DNA of 41,186 nucleotides from a virus. Position 1 is the first letter of the stretch. The number at the start of each line of letters is the position of its first letter. The notes beneath the pieces were generated by a model. The model was not told the origin of the DNA. It made no database searches and saw only the letters and a list, made by a program, of their open reading frames with translations. Of the stretch, positions 29,139 to 38,275 are shown piece by piece. Position numbers and translations under genes: made by a program. Where the stretch lies: the IMG/VR virus record IMGVR_UViG_3300027706_000262, positions 1 through 41,186 of that record; one strand, given 5' to 3'.

Positions 29139-29581
29139 TGCACTGGACCGCGCGCTATGTCGGCCTGCCTTATGTCGACGGGGGCCGGGATCGCTTCGGC
29201 GTGGATTGCTGGGGCCTCGTCTATCTAGCATTTCCGGCCGAGGCCGGCATTGCGGTGCCGTCCTATGGCGAAATTGCCGCGACCGAGCTCGTCGCGATCG
29301 CGCGCGAGATCAGGTCGGCGAAGGAAAACGGCACCTGGCTTCCCGCGATCGGCGCGCCGCGCGACTTCGATCTTGTGCTGATGGCCGGCGACCGCGTGCG
29401 CGATCCGGAGCGCACGCAGGAGACGCGGGTCGATCTGCATATCGGTTTGTGCGCGATGATATCCGGGGAGCAGCGCATACTGCACGTCGAGAGAAAAACG
29501 CACACGGTATGCGTGCCGGTTGAACATCCATCGGTGCGGAACCGCATCCGGGAATATTGGCGGCATCGGGAGCTCGCATGA
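29138..29581 (+). CDS. NlpC/P60 tail peptidase (gpK-like)
   Basis: 147 residues; a longer frame from 28793 overlaps the DUF1833 gene and is not used. The catalytic Cys is in RDRFGVDCWGLVYLAF and the His in VDLHIGLCAM; this is the NlpC/P60 fold of the GTA/lambda gpK-type tail protein that cuts peptidoglycan during DNA entry. Its position between DUF1833 and TipJ genes is standard. Confidence 0.88.
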   Translation: MHWTARYVGLPYVDGGRDRFGVDCWGLVYLAFPAEAGIAVPSYGEIAATELVAIAREIRSAKENGTWLPAIGAPRDFDLVLMAGDRVRDPERTQETRVDLHIGLCAMISGEQRILHVERKTHTVCVPVEHPSVRNRIREYWRHRELA

Positions 29582-32310
29582 CCAGGCCCTTGCAGCATCC
29601 GCTCAACGGGGTATCGCTCGCCTGGCGCGAGCGGCCTTTTTCGGGCGCGTGCCATCATCAGGTGATCGAGCCTGGAAAGACGATCGCCGAAATCGTGGCG
29701 CTTGTGCCGCCATATCGGCTGCAGTCGGATTTCAAAACCCGCGGCATCGTCTGCATCAATGGCGAGGTTGTGCCGCGCGAGATGTGGCGCTTTGTCAGGC
29801 CGCGCGCGGGCACGGCTGCGCGTCCGATCGCCGTCACGCTGCATTATCCGCTCGCGTCGAGCGGCCGGAGCGGCGGATCGCGCAAGAATCCGCTCTCCAC
29901 GATCCTGTCGATCGGCCTTCTGGTCGGCACATTCTGGGTGGCGGGCGGCGGCCTCGGCTTCATCAGTTCCGAATTCCTCGGCGCGGGTACTTTAGGAGCG
30001 CGCATCGCCGCGGCCGGCCTTGCGATCGCAGGCTCGCTCGCGGTCAATGCGCTTTCCCCGCCGCCGTCGCAGCCGGGCGCGAATTCAGGGGCGGACGATA
30101 ATACGAAAGAAGGCGCAAGCCTGGACGACAACATCATCGCGCCGGGCGGCTCCATTCCGCGCGTACTCGGCACGCATCGCGTCTATCCGCCCTTCGCCTG
30201 CGAGTCCTTGATCGAGATCATCGACGACGACGAGCAGATCGAGGCGGTCATGGTGCTCGCCGGCAAGCATCAGCTCGAAGATATCCGGCTCGGCACGGTG
30301 CCGGTCGAGAACCTGCCGGATATCGGGACGGAAATCCGGCAGGGCTTCCAGACGGATTTGCCGCTCACGCTGGTCACCCGGCAAGGACGCACCGATGCGC
30401 CGCAGCTCACGCTATCGCAGCATGTGCTCGACGCGGACGATGCGGGTAAGCTCGACGATCAGGCCAACCCTGCAAACAGCCTGCCGCAGTTTCACACGCT
30501 GGTCTCGCGCAATTCGCCGGACGAGATCTGGCTGCATGTCCTTTTCCCGGAGGGATTGTTTAACGGCGACAGCGTTTCCGATGTGATCACGACGCCATTT
30601 CGCCTGCGCATCAGGAAAAAGGGCGATACCGGCTGGATCAATCTTCCCGAGGTGCATTTCGCGGGCCGGAAGGCGGCGCCTTTCCAGAAGGCGATCAAGA
30701 TCCTTTGGGCGCCGGCGCCGCCGAGGCCGCAGCCCGCGCTGCACGACGGAGCGGTTGTCGCCTTCACGACGACAAAGGAGAATCTGGCGCTCACCCCGCC
30801 GCAGCAAAGCTATACCGCGCATCCCTATTTCATCGGGGCGTCCGGGCAGGACTTCTATGATGCGAATACCTATACCACGGCGAAGCTTCAGAATGTCGCG
30901 CTGTTTTACGATCGCGCGGAATTCTATCTTGATGCCGCTGTCTTCCCGAAAGGCATCTATGAAGTAGAGATCGAGCGCGGGTATTCTTATCGGGAATCGA
31001 ATTTCAATCGCTTGGCTTACACGCTCGGCGGCACGATCCTCGATCTCTTTTCCTACCGGATGTCCGGCGGCGTCGCGGTTCCGCCGTCGAACCTTTCGAA
31101 TATTCACAACAAGGCGGTCATTACCCGTTTCAGTTCGGTCTGGAACGAAAACCCGGTGCCGGGCCGAGGCTTCACGCAGATCGCGTTGAAGGCAAAAAAT
31201 CGCCGGATCGAGCAGCTTTCGGCGCTCGCCTCCGGGCTCGTCTATGACTGGAATCCTGTCACGCAGGCCTGGGATCAGCTCAAGGTGTCGAGCAATCCGG
31301 CGACCGTCTTTCGCGACGTGCTCACGGGCACCGAGAATGCCGATCAGATTCCGGCCGACCTGATCGAGGATCTGACCGGGTGGCGTCAGCGCTGCATCGA
31401 CAAGAATTACACGGTGAACGCCGTCTGCGAGGGCATGAATGTTGCCGACGTGCTCCTGCTTGTCGCCGCGGCGGGCTATGCGCGTCCGCGCTTTTCCGAG
31501 AAATGGGGCGTCGTCGAGGATCGCGACCGTTCGGCGGAGTCGCCGGTCCAGATCTTCACGCCGGTCAATCTCGGCTCGTTCAAGTGGACGAAAGCGTTCC
31601 CGAAACGGCCGCATGGCATCCGCGCGAAATTCCGCAACAAGGATCTCGATTATCAGGACGACGAGATTATCGTGCCGACGTCCGGCTTCGACGCCGAGGC
31701 GGCCTCGCGGCTCGAGGAAATCAATTATCCGGGCTTCGTCGACGTGGCGGATGTCGCGGCGCGCGCGTCGTTCGACTACCGGCAATCGATCAAGCGCGGC
31801 ACGTTTTATCTCGGCGAGGCGGACGCCGAGGCGATCGTCTGCACGCGGGGCGATCTCGTCGGCCTGCAGCACGATACGCTGCATCACCAGGCGGGCTTCG
31901 CGCGCATCAAGCAAGTGCTGCGCGACAACATCGATCCGACGCAGGTCACGGGCCTCGTGCTCGACGCGAAGGTGCCGGCCGGCGCAAGCGATTTCTTTGC
32001 CGATCCGGATTTCTTCGCCGGCCCGGATTTCTTCGCCGATGTTCCCGCCGGCGCCGTTGTCCGGCTCGACGACGGCTCGAACGTAACGAAGCAGATTTCG
32101 GCGGCCGGGGCCGAATCCGAAACGATCGAATTCGACGATCCGATCACGGACGATCCCGACGCGCCGCTCGTGGTGCCGGGCCAGATCGTCGCGACGGGTC
32201 CGGTCGAAAGCGAAATCAAGCGGGCGCTCGTACTGGATATGACTCCGCGCGAGGGCCAGATCTTCCAGCTCACCTTTGTCGACGAAGCCCCGGAGCTTTT
32301 CGCCGCATGA
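29578..32310 (+). CDS. TipJ-like tail tip / host specificity protein
   Basis: 910 residues. The N-terminus has a ubiquitin-like domain as in gpI/gpJ (CHHQVIEPGKTIAEIVALVP), a hydrophobic Gly/Ala-rich part (ILSIGLLVGTFWVAGGGLGF, residues about 108-160), then the gpJ-type body (LDDNIIAPGGSIPRVLGTHR, LPEVHFAGRKAAPF, WGVVEDRDRS, FRNKDLDYQDDEIIVPTSGF). Near residue 805 there are three 6-residue repeats of the DFFADP type. It forms the central tail tip that contacts the host membrane. ATGA overlaps at both ends. Confidence 0.88.
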   Translation: MTRPLQHPLNGVSLAWRERPFSGACHHQVIEPGKTIAEIVALVPPYRLQSDFKTRGIVCINGEVVPREMWRFVRPRAGTAARPIAVTLHYPLASSGRSGGSRKNPLSTILSIGLLVGTFWVAGGGLGFISSEFLGAGTLGARIAAAGLAIAGSLAVNALSPPPSQPGANSGADDNTKEGASLDDNIIAPGGSIPRVLGTHRVYPPFACESLIEIIDDDEQIEAVMVLAGKHQLEDIRLGTVPVENLPDIGTEIRQGFQTDLPLTLVTRQGRTDAPQLTLSQHVLDADDAGKLDDQANPANSLPQFHTLVSRNSPDEIWLHVLFPEGLFNGDSVSDVITTPFRLRIRKKGDTGWINLPEVHFAGRKAAPFQKAIKILWAPAPPRPQPALHDGAVVAFTTTKENLALTPPQQSYTAHPYFIGASGQDFYDANTYTTAKLQNVALFYDRAEFYLDAAVFPKGIYEVEIERGYSYRESNFNRLAYTLGGTILDLFSYRMSGGVAVPPSNLSNIHNKAVITRFSSVWNENPVPGRGFTQIALKAKNRRIEQLSALASGLVYDWNPVTQAWDQLKVSSNPATVFRDVLTGTENADQIPADLIEDLTGWRQRCIDKNYTVNAVCEGMNVADVLLLVAAAGYARPRFSEKWGVVEDRDRSAESPVQIFTPVNLGSFKWTKAFPKRPHGIRAKFRNKDLDYQDDEIIVPTSGFDAEAASRLEEINYPGFVDVADVAARASFDYRQSIKRGTFYLGEADAEAIVCTRGDLVGLQHDTLHHQAGFARIKQVLRDNIDPTQVTGLVLDAKVPAGASDFFADPDFFAGPDFFADVPAGAVVRLDDGSNVTKQISAAGAESETIEFDDPITDDPDAPLVVPGQIVATGPVESEIKRALVLDMTPREGQIFQLTFVDEAPELFAA
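31990..32043 (+). repeat. Three tandem 18-bp units in the tail tip gene
   Basis: Three in-frame units encode DFFADP, DFFAGP and DFFADV. They make an aromatic/acidic loop near residue 805, close to the C-terminal receptor-facing part. Such a repeat could expand or contract by slippage. Confidence 0.7.
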
Positions 32311-33044
32311 CTACAGAAGTTCGCCGGCGCCTTCCCTCTCCAGCCGAAGGGACAGCCGCTCTCGCCGTAAACAAATACGATGAGGCCGATCTCGTCTCGA
32401 ACAGCGTGAAGGCGCTGTGGGACCGCTCAATCTGCCTCCTCACCAATGTTGGCGGAACGAATAACGAGATCACGGCGCGTTGCGATCCGGCGGTTACGGC
32501 GCTCGCCGAAACCATGTCGTTTCTTATCGTGCCGGCGCTGGGCAATACCGGCCCGGCCGAACTTACGATTTACGACAAGAACGGGCTCAACCCGATCGGG
32601 CCGTTTGCGGTCAAGACGGGAAACGGAAACGATTTGATAGCGGGCCAGTTCAATACCGGCACGCTCTACATGCTCGCGCATTTCTCCGGCGAATTGCGCA
32701 TCCTGGCATTCGATGCGAACGCGCTCTCAAGCCTGCTTCCGTCGCGGGAATATACGGGAAGCGCCGATCTTGTGATGGATCCGCGGGATACGCAGATCGA
32801 GATCAATCCGGCCGCCGCATCGCCCGCAAATGCATTCCTGCCGCGCCTCTCTGAAATCGCCTCGAAGGTCACGATTGCGGACATGGCGGCGCGCTTCAAA
32901 GCGAACAATCTCACGATTCACGTGCATGCGGACGATGCCGGCACGCAGGCGCTCCTCGGCGGAGACATCTTCGTGATGGACGGCAATTACCAGGCGCAGA
33001 CCTTCAGGCCGAATTTCAACAGGACGAAATGGGTGGTGATATGA
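32307..33044 (+). CDS. Tail fibre-associated protein, hypothetical
   Basis: 245 residues. It lies between the tail tip and tail spike genes and is coupled to both (ATGA overlaps). The sequence is beta-rich, with repeated short strands (ELTIYDKNGLNPIGPFAVKT, NTGTLYMLAHFSGELRILAF) and no enzymatic motif. It is likely a tail fibre or adaptor linking the spike. Not recognised as a named family. Confidence 0.6.
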   Translation: MTTEVRRRLPSPAEGTAALAVNKYDEADLVSNSVKALWDRSICLLTNVGGTNNEITARCDPAVTALAETMSFLIVPALGNTGPAELTIYDKNGLNPIGPFAVKTGNGNDLIAGQFNTGTLYMLAHFSGELRILAFDANALSSLLPSREYTGSADLVMDPRDTQIEINPAAASPANAFLPRLSEIASKVTIADMAARFKANNLTIHVHADDAGTQALLGGDIFVMDGNYQAQTFRPNFNRTKWVVI

Positions 33045-34753
33045 TGCATCGGAAAAACCGGCTTCTGCGGGCCGCGCTGGCGGCCTTTTTTATTGCCCTT
33101 GCCTTCGGCGCGCTCGCGCAGAGCTTCCAGGGGACGAGCCCGCTTCCGCAGTCGCGCGGCGGAACGGGCAAGACCAATGCATCGGATTATTTTGACGCCG
33201 CCTTCTGCACGACGAACGGAAAGATCGTCAAACGCGTCGGCGGGCAATGGGTTTGCGCCGATGACGGCGTTGTCGCCTCGCAGCTCGATTCCGCCTTCTG
33301 CTCCACGGTCGGCTATCTGATCGCGCGCACCACGGGCGGGTGGGTCTGCTCGAACTCCATGCCCGCGCCCATCACCTGGTTCGGCGCGGTGGGAGACGAT
33401 GCGACAGACAATTGCACCGCTATCGGAAACGCGATCGCCAGCGGCGCAAAATATGTCCTCGTGCCTGGGGGCACGTTCCGCACGAGCTGCGGTTTTACCC
33501 TCAATGTCGCTCAAACGGTCGGCGGCCTGAACGAATATTCGTCCGTTATCAAGATCACATCGGCAACGCTCGATCTGTTCACGATGCCGAATCTCAACAG
33601 CGTGGTCGAGAGACTGCTCGTCACCTCTTCGGTCACGCGCACGGCGGGCTGCTACTTCAGGATCACCGGCTCCTCGAATGAAGTGCGCGACGTTGCCGCC
33701 ACGAATTATTTTTGCCTGGCGGATTATTCCGGAGCCAGCCCCGCAAACAGCATCATCCAGCCGAAGCTTCTGCGTATTCACGCCTTCACGAACGTGGGCG
33801 GAGCGGGCTCCTACGCCGTCCGGTTCCAGAATTATTCCAGCCCGATCATTGAAGATGCGATGTTCGCGGGCGTCGGAGGAACGCAGCCCGAGAAATGCTT
33901 TATCATTGGCGACGGCGACACGATCCTGATCGATATTATTCATTGCGTCGGTCACGGGCTCGGACTGAGCATTGAGCCTACGGGTGGAAATTTCGCCGGC
34001 GCGATTTTCGTATCGAATTGTTTGTTCGACAGCACAAATGGAAGCAGTGTCGACGCTGCAAAAATCAATGTTCCGAATGCAGCGAGTGTCATCACGGCCG
34101 CATTCACGAATTGCAGTTTCTCGAATTCCACTGGAGCGACATCGAACGGCTTTAAGACCGCCACGGCCGGCACAGGGTCCATCGACGGGCTGTTTTTCAC
34201 GAATAGCGTCTTTAATCACAACACGGCGAATGGCGCCGACCTTCGCGGCGCTGTAACGAATATCCATATTCAAGGCGGATGCGCGGCAGGAAATACACTC
34301 AGCGGTTATGCATTCGGCACAGGCAATGCGAAATTTACCGTGCATGGTGTTACCGCTGGCCCGTGCGGTGGGTTCGGAGGGAATGGATCGATAGGAATCA
34401 ATGTCGTCGGAGGAAGCACGGCCTCCGACTTTGACATATCGGGAAACAATGTAAGCGGTAATACGAGCGTTGGGGTTTTCGATGGATCGTCCGGAGCCAA
34501 TCGGAAGATTCATGACAATACAGGATTCAATCCCGTCGGGGGCGCTTCAATTACGGTCGGGGCGTCACCTTTCACCTATACAGCCAGCTCATCGCCCGAG
34601 ACGGTCTATATCCGCGGCGGTACTGTTTCGAATATAGCCACAGGCGGCCAGAACATTTTTACGGCCACAAATGCGACCGTGGAGCTGGGGCCGCTTGAAA
34701 CCGTGACCGTAACCTATTCCTCCGCGCCCACTATGGTGAAATCCGTTCACTAG
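33041..34753 (+). CDS. Beta-helix tail spike with N-terminal signal-like segment
   Basis: 570 residues. Residues 1-27 look like a signal peptide (basic start, then LLRAALAAFFIALAFGALA with AQ after it), which is unusual for a virion protein. Residues 30-115 carry a SPLPQSRGGTGKT fibre motif and two units of a repeat with FC.T.G....R..G.WVC. From residue 118 the GAVGDDATDNCTAIGNAIAS segment is the start of a pectate-lyase-3-like right-handed beta helix, with many Asn- and Gly-rich rungs to residue about 530. It probably binds or degrades a surface polysaccharide. No catalytic site can be assigned. Confidence 0.8.
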   Translation: MMHRKNRLLRAALAAFFIALAFGALAQSFQGTSPLPQSRGGTGKTNASDYFDAAFCTTNGKIVKRVGGQWVCADDGVVASQLDSAFCSTVGYLIARTTGGWVCSNSMPAPITWFGAVGDDATDNCTAIGNAIASGAKYVLVPGGTFRTSCGFTLNVAQTVGGLNEYSSVIKITSATLDLFTMPNLNSVVERLLVTSSVTRTAGCYFRITGSSNEVRDVAATNYFCLADYSGASPANSIIQPKLLRIHAFTNVGGAGSYAVRFQNYSSPIIEDAMFAGVGGTQPEKCFIIGDGDTILIDIIHCVGHGLGLSIEPTGGNFAGAIFVSNCLFDSTNGSSVDAAKINVPNAASVITAAFTNCSFSNSTGATSNGFKTATAGTGSIDGLFFTNSVFNHNTANGADLRGAVTNIHIQGGCAAGNTLSGYAFGTGNAKFTVHGVTAGPCGGFGGNGSIGINVVGGSTASDFDISGNNVSGNTSVGVFDGSSGANRKIHDNTGFNPVGGASITVGASPFTYTASSSPETVYIRGGTVSNIATGGQNIFTATNATVELGPLETVTVTYSSAPTMVKSVH

Positions 34754-34780
34754 GGCTAGAATCCTGCCCTGGGAGCTGGC

Positions 34781-35803
34781 ATGCAGACTTCGGGGCAGCT
34801 ACAAGGAATTCAGATTCTACGGCTTGTGGCTGCATCGATGGTGCTGCTTTATCACGCCGTCTACAAATCGTGCTCGCTTGCCGGATCGGTGCCGGAATGG
34901 TGGGAGCGGATCAATTTCGGCACGATCGGCGTCTATTTGTTCTTTGTGATTTCCGGTTATGTGATCGCGCGGCAGGCCGATCGCGAAACGCCATTGCTGT
35001 TCGGCCTCCGGCGCATCCTGCGAATTTATCCTGCCTATTTCGGCGCTCTTGTTCTGTCGATTATTTTGCTGCCGAAGTTAGCTGCGATCCGGTTCGATGT
35101 TTCATTGCTTCTCTTGCCCGGTGGCGAGCGTCAGGGATGGACGGCTATTCCGTACTGGACCCTAATTTATGAAGTGCATTTTTACTCGGTAGCCTTCCTG
35201 CTCATGCTCAATCGGGCACGGCTCTACGATATCGGCCTCGTGGTTTGGGCGGCGTTTATTTTCGTGATGAGCCTCGACTTTCCGCATCCCGCCGATCTCA
35301 AGGTCGGGCTGGAGGTTCTGTATTCGCCGCTCAGCCTTCTTTTTATCGGCGGCGCGTGTCTTGCGCGGCTGCATGATGGAAAGATTTTTCCAATCTGTGC
35401 CATCGCATTCTTCGCCGCTTGTTTCGAATGGTGGTTTAAAAGTTTCCAGATCGTGTGGGAAATCACGTTCATCATCGGAGCCCTGGCGATCATCCATGCA
35501 GCCACTTTGGTTCCGGCGACTTTGAATAGCCGTTTCTTTCGTTTGGCGGTGCGCGGCGGCGATTATTCCTATGGGCTCTATCTCACGCATTTCATTCCGA
35601 TCGCCGCACTCAGCATGGCCGGTAAGGAATGGAATCTTTGGCTCTTGATGGTGTCAATGTTCATTTTGGGCGCCGGCTTCGGCCTCGCATCGGGCGCCAT
35701 GGAATATTGGGCGCAGCGAAACTACTTCCGGCCGCTCGCCCGCCGCATCGCCGGCTTGCCGCCGCGCGGAAATGTTTTTGCGGGCGATTTCATCGGCGGA
35801 TGA
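34781..35803 (+). CDS. Acyltransferase 3 (O-antigen acetylase-like)
   Basis: 340 residues with about ten hydrophobic segments. The family motifs are IQILRLVAASMVLLYHAVYK (Arg and His of the active site near residues 14-26), GTIGVYLFFVISGYVIARQA and FGLRRILRIYPAYF, matching OafA/WecH-type integral membrane acyltransferases that acetylate O-antigen or other exopolysaccharides. The gene lies between tail spike and lysis genes with its own GGGAG ribosome site. In temperate phages such genes cause seroconversion of the lysogen, which changes the receptor and blocks superinfection; that role is inferred. Confidence 0.85.
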   Translation: MQTSGQLQGIQILRLVAASMVLLYHAVYKSCSLAGSVPEWWERINFGTIGVYLFFVISGYVIARQADRETPLLFGLRRILRIYPAYFGALVLSIILLPKLAAIRFDVSLLLLPGGERQGWTAIPYWTLIYEVHFYSVAFLLMLNRARLYDIGLVVWAAFIFVMSLDFPHPADLKVGLEVLYSPLSLLFIGGACLARLHDGKIFPICAIAFFAACFEWWFKSFQIVWEITFIIGALAIIHAATLVPATLNSRFFRLAVRGGDYSYGLYLTHFIPIAALSMAGKEWNLWLLMVSMFILGAGFGLASGAMEYWAQRNYFRPLARRIAGLPPRGNVFAGDFIGG

Positions 35804-35917
35804 TTTACGACCGCAGAATTTAACCCGTCTGACAATCTTCTGATTTTTCATAGGGCGTGAACCGCCGCCGTCGCTTTCGGGGAGCGGGCGGCATTTCAAC
35901 AATCGTGGGGGAAATGC

Positions 35918-37183
35918 ATGCGATCGCTATTTGCGGCGATGGCCGCGCTTTGTCTTTTTCCTGTCGGGCTGGCGCAGGCCTACGGGCCGAACGGCGGCCC
36001 GGATTCCATCTATACGGGCGAGGGCGGGCGCTATGTCAGCGCGTCCGAATTCGCGAGTTCGCCGCGGCGGCACGCCAGGCCGCGCGTTCGATCTCATCGT
36101 CAGGCTCGCGCTGCTCGTCATCGTGCTCCGCACGCTGCGCGCGCCGAAGGCGTCGTCTACGCGCGCGGCGGGGTCACGGCGAAAGTAAACCCGAAATACC
36201 GCGCGCGCTTTCAGTGCCTGGTCGATGCCCTCGAAGCGAACGGCTACCGCATCCGCTTCATGGGCGGCTACCGCAATTCGAAGATCGCCGGCACGGATGT
36301 GGTCAGCAAGCACGCCTTCGGCAACGCGCTCGATGTCAACCAGACTGCACGCAACCGCGTGAAGGGTGCGCTGCCGAAGAACGCCTCCGCGCTCGCGAAG
36401 CAATGCGGGCTCTTTCATGGCGCGCAGTGGGGCGATCCCGACGCCGGGCACTTCGAGGTTCCCGGCGAGGACGGCTTTCGCTCGCAGCTCGAGGACGCGG
36501 ACAAACAGCTCGCCGAAGAGCGTGAGCACGAAGCGGAGCCGGTGCAGCTTTCGAGCGCGGCAGCCGAGTTCGTCCCGCTCGGGCCGCTGAAGGTGACCAA
36601 GCCCGCGCCGCTGCGCGAGAGCGACAAGGCGAAAATCTTCGAGCGCGATGCGGACTACAACTATCTCTGCACGGTCTATAACCGCGAGCCGCAGAAGATC
36701 GACTCAAGCGGCGACTTCACCGTCAAGGACATCAAGGCGGCGGCGAAACGCGGCCTCGGCCTTTGCGAGTTCGCGATCGGCGGCATGCATCCGCAATTCC
36801 GCCATGCCGTGGCCGAGACCGGGCGCGCGATCGACAGGGCGCTACCCGCGATCCGCTGGACGATCCTATCCGCCTTTCGCGACGATTACCGGCAGAGCAT
36901 CGCCGAAGGCTTCAAGGCGCGTGTCGGCTATTCGCTGCATGGCGGCAGCCGCGTGACGCGCGGCTACGGCGACGGCCGCGCGATCGACGTGACGATCGCT
37001 GGCGACCGCAAGGACGGCCCCGCGCGCGCCGGCGCGCTGTTCGCGAAATACGGCAAGAAGTTCGGGCTGGTGCAGCCGATGCCGGTGAAGGACGTGGCGC
37101 ACATCCAGGCATCGGGCTCGAGCTCCTATGCGCAGCATCGCAAGCCGCGCCATGGCAAGCACACCCGCTACGCCGCGCGCTGA
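35918..37183 (+). CDS. Exported M15-type peptidase with two similar domains
   Basis: 421 residues with signal peptide (residues 1-21, ends AQA) and a very basic linker (residues 48-78). The first domain (residues 85-190) has FMGGYRNSKI, VSKHAFGNALDVN and GDPDAGHFEVP, giving the H-x(6)-D...H zinc site of M15/VanY-type peptidases. The second (residues 260-405) has LSAFRDDYRQ, GYSLHGGSRVTRGYGDGRAI then DVT and AHIQASGS, a diverged version of the same layout. It is likely an endolysin cutting peptide cross-links. The ATG at 35918 follows GTGGGGGAA. It is first in the lysis cluster. Confidence 0.78.
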   Translation: MRSLFAAMAALCLFPVGLAQAYGPNGGPDSIYTGEGGRYVSASEFASSPRRHARPRVRSHRQARAARHRAPHAARAEGVVYARGGVTAKVNPKYRARFQCLVDALEANGYRIRFMGGYRNSKIAGTDVVSKHAFGNALDVNQTARNRVKGALPKNASALAKQCGLFHGAQWGDPDAGHFEVPGEDGFRSQLEDADKQLAEEREHEAEPVQLSSAAAEFVPLGPLKVTKPAPLRESDKAKIFERDADYNYLCTVYNREPQKIDSSGDFTVKDIKAAAKRGLGLCEFAIGGMHPQFRHAVAETGRAIDRALPAIRWTILSAFRDDYRQSIAEGFKARVGYSLHGGSRVTRGYGDGRAIDVTIAGDRKDGPARAGALFAKYGKKFGLVQPMPVKDVAHIQASGSSSYAQHRKPRHGKHTRYAAR

Positions 37184-37347
37184 TGCGCTGGATCTTCTCC
37201 GACGGCCGCTGGCGGCCATACCTGAAAGAGAAAACGCAGGACATTCCGAGCCGCATGGTGACGGTCGTGCTCGTCTGCGCGCTCGGTTTCCCGGCGGCCG
37301 GCATGATCGCCGCCTGGGTGCGGCTCTGGCTTTTTCTGCATCGATAG
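37183..37347 (+). CDS. Small single-pass membrane protein of the lysis region
   Basis: 54 residues. A positively charged N-terminus is followed by one hydrophobic segment (MVTVVLVCALGFPAAGMIAA, then WVRLWLFLH). Its ATG overlaps the stop of the M15 peptidase gene (TGATG). Size, location and topology fit a small holin-like or accessory membrane protein, but there is no specific motif. Confidence 0.55.
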   Translation: MRWIFSDGRWRPYLKEKTQDIPSRMVTVVLVCALGFPAAGMIAAWVRLWLFLHR

Positions 37348-37360
37348 AATCGGAGTGGGC

Positions 37361-38275
37361 ATGACTTTGCGCGCGGGCATGAAGGGAAACGAGGTCGGCA
37401 CGCTGCAGGCGCAAATGACGGCGCTCGGATTTTTCCACTCGAAGGTGGACGGCGATTTCGGGCCGCTGACAAGGGCCGCGGTGCAGGCCGCGCAGCGCTC
37501 GATCGGCCTGCCGGTCACGGGTGTCGCGGATCCGAAAACGCTGTGGGCGATCCGCGTCCGCGCCGCTGCGAAGTGCGGCCCGGCGGAAGCGATTTCGAAA
37601 GCGGCACCCATTGCGCCCGTGACCGTCACGGCTTTGACCTCGCAGCCGGCGGCCGACACGGCGCGGCGCGCGAATGCAACGAGCCTTTTGATCCCGGCAT
37701 CGCCGCGCTGGCGGGGCACCGTGGGCCGTGGGCTCACGCGCGCGGAGTTCGCGGCGCATGTCGAGGGGCTCAGGTTCGGCGCCTGGCGGCCGTCCTTCAT
37801 CGTGCTGCACAACACCGGCTCGCCGAACATGGCGCAATGGGACGGGCATGATGTCGTCGACCGGCTGAAGAATCTCACGGCCCATTACCGCGACGACCAG
37901 GGCTGGCGCGCGGGGCCGCATCTCTTCGTCGACCACACGTATATCTGGCTGTTCACGCCGCTGACAGTGCAGGGCACGCATTCGCCCTCGTGGAACTCGA
38001 TCTCATGGGGGATAGAGATGGTCGGCGATTACGACTCCGAGCCGTTCGACAGCGGCAAGGGCGCCATGGTGCGCGACAACGCGGTCTTCGCGATGGCGGT
38101 TCTCTGCAACGCCATCGGCGCCGACCCCTCGACCTTCAAGCTGCACAAGGAGGACAAGCGCACGACCCACGCCTGTCCCGGCCGCCATGTCGACAAGGCG
38201 GACGTGCTGGCGCGGTTAGAAGCGACGGCCGCGGAGCTCAGCCTCGGGGATCATCAGGCGGGGAGGGCGGCATGA
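37361..38275 (+). CDS. Peptidoglycan-binding N-acetylmuramoyl-L-alanine amidase
   Basis: 304 residues from the ATG at 37361 (GGAG upstream; a GTG at 37355 is possible). Residues 5-65 are a PG_binding_1 domain (GMKGNEVGTLQAQMTALGFF, KVDGDFGPLTRAAVQAAQRS). Residues about 130-290 are a zinc amidase of the Amidase_2 fold: FIVLHNTGSPN with the first His, AGPHLFVDHTYIW, WGIEMVGDYD and THACPGRHV with the last zinc ligand. It cleaves the amide bond between muramic acid and the peptide stem. It lacks a signal peptide, so export would need a holin. Confidence 0.88.
   Translation: MTLRAGMKGNEVGTLQAQMTALGFFHSKVDGDFGPLTRAAVQAAQRSIGLPVTGVADPKTLWAIRVRAAAKCGPAEAISKAAPIAPVTVTALTSQPAADTARRANATSLLIPASPRWRGTVGRGLTRAEFAAHVEGLRFGAWRPSFIVLHNTGSPNMAQWDGHDVVDRLKNLTAHYRDDQGWRAGPHLFVDHTYIWLFTPLTVQGTHSPSWNSISWGIEMVGDYDSEPFDSGKGAMVRDNAVFAMAVLCNAIGADPSTFKLHKEDKRTTHACPGRHVDKADVLARLEATAAELSLGDHQAGRAA

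Noticed and set aside
30412-31914. 500-codon minus-strand open frame opposite the tail tip gene
   Set aside because: Shadow frame caused by GC-rich codon use; the plus strand gives a recognisable TipJ-like protein.
32987-34513. 508-codon minus-strand open frame opposite the tail spike
   Set aside because: No ribosome site, Arg/Asp-rich shadow composition and full overlap with a well-supported gene.
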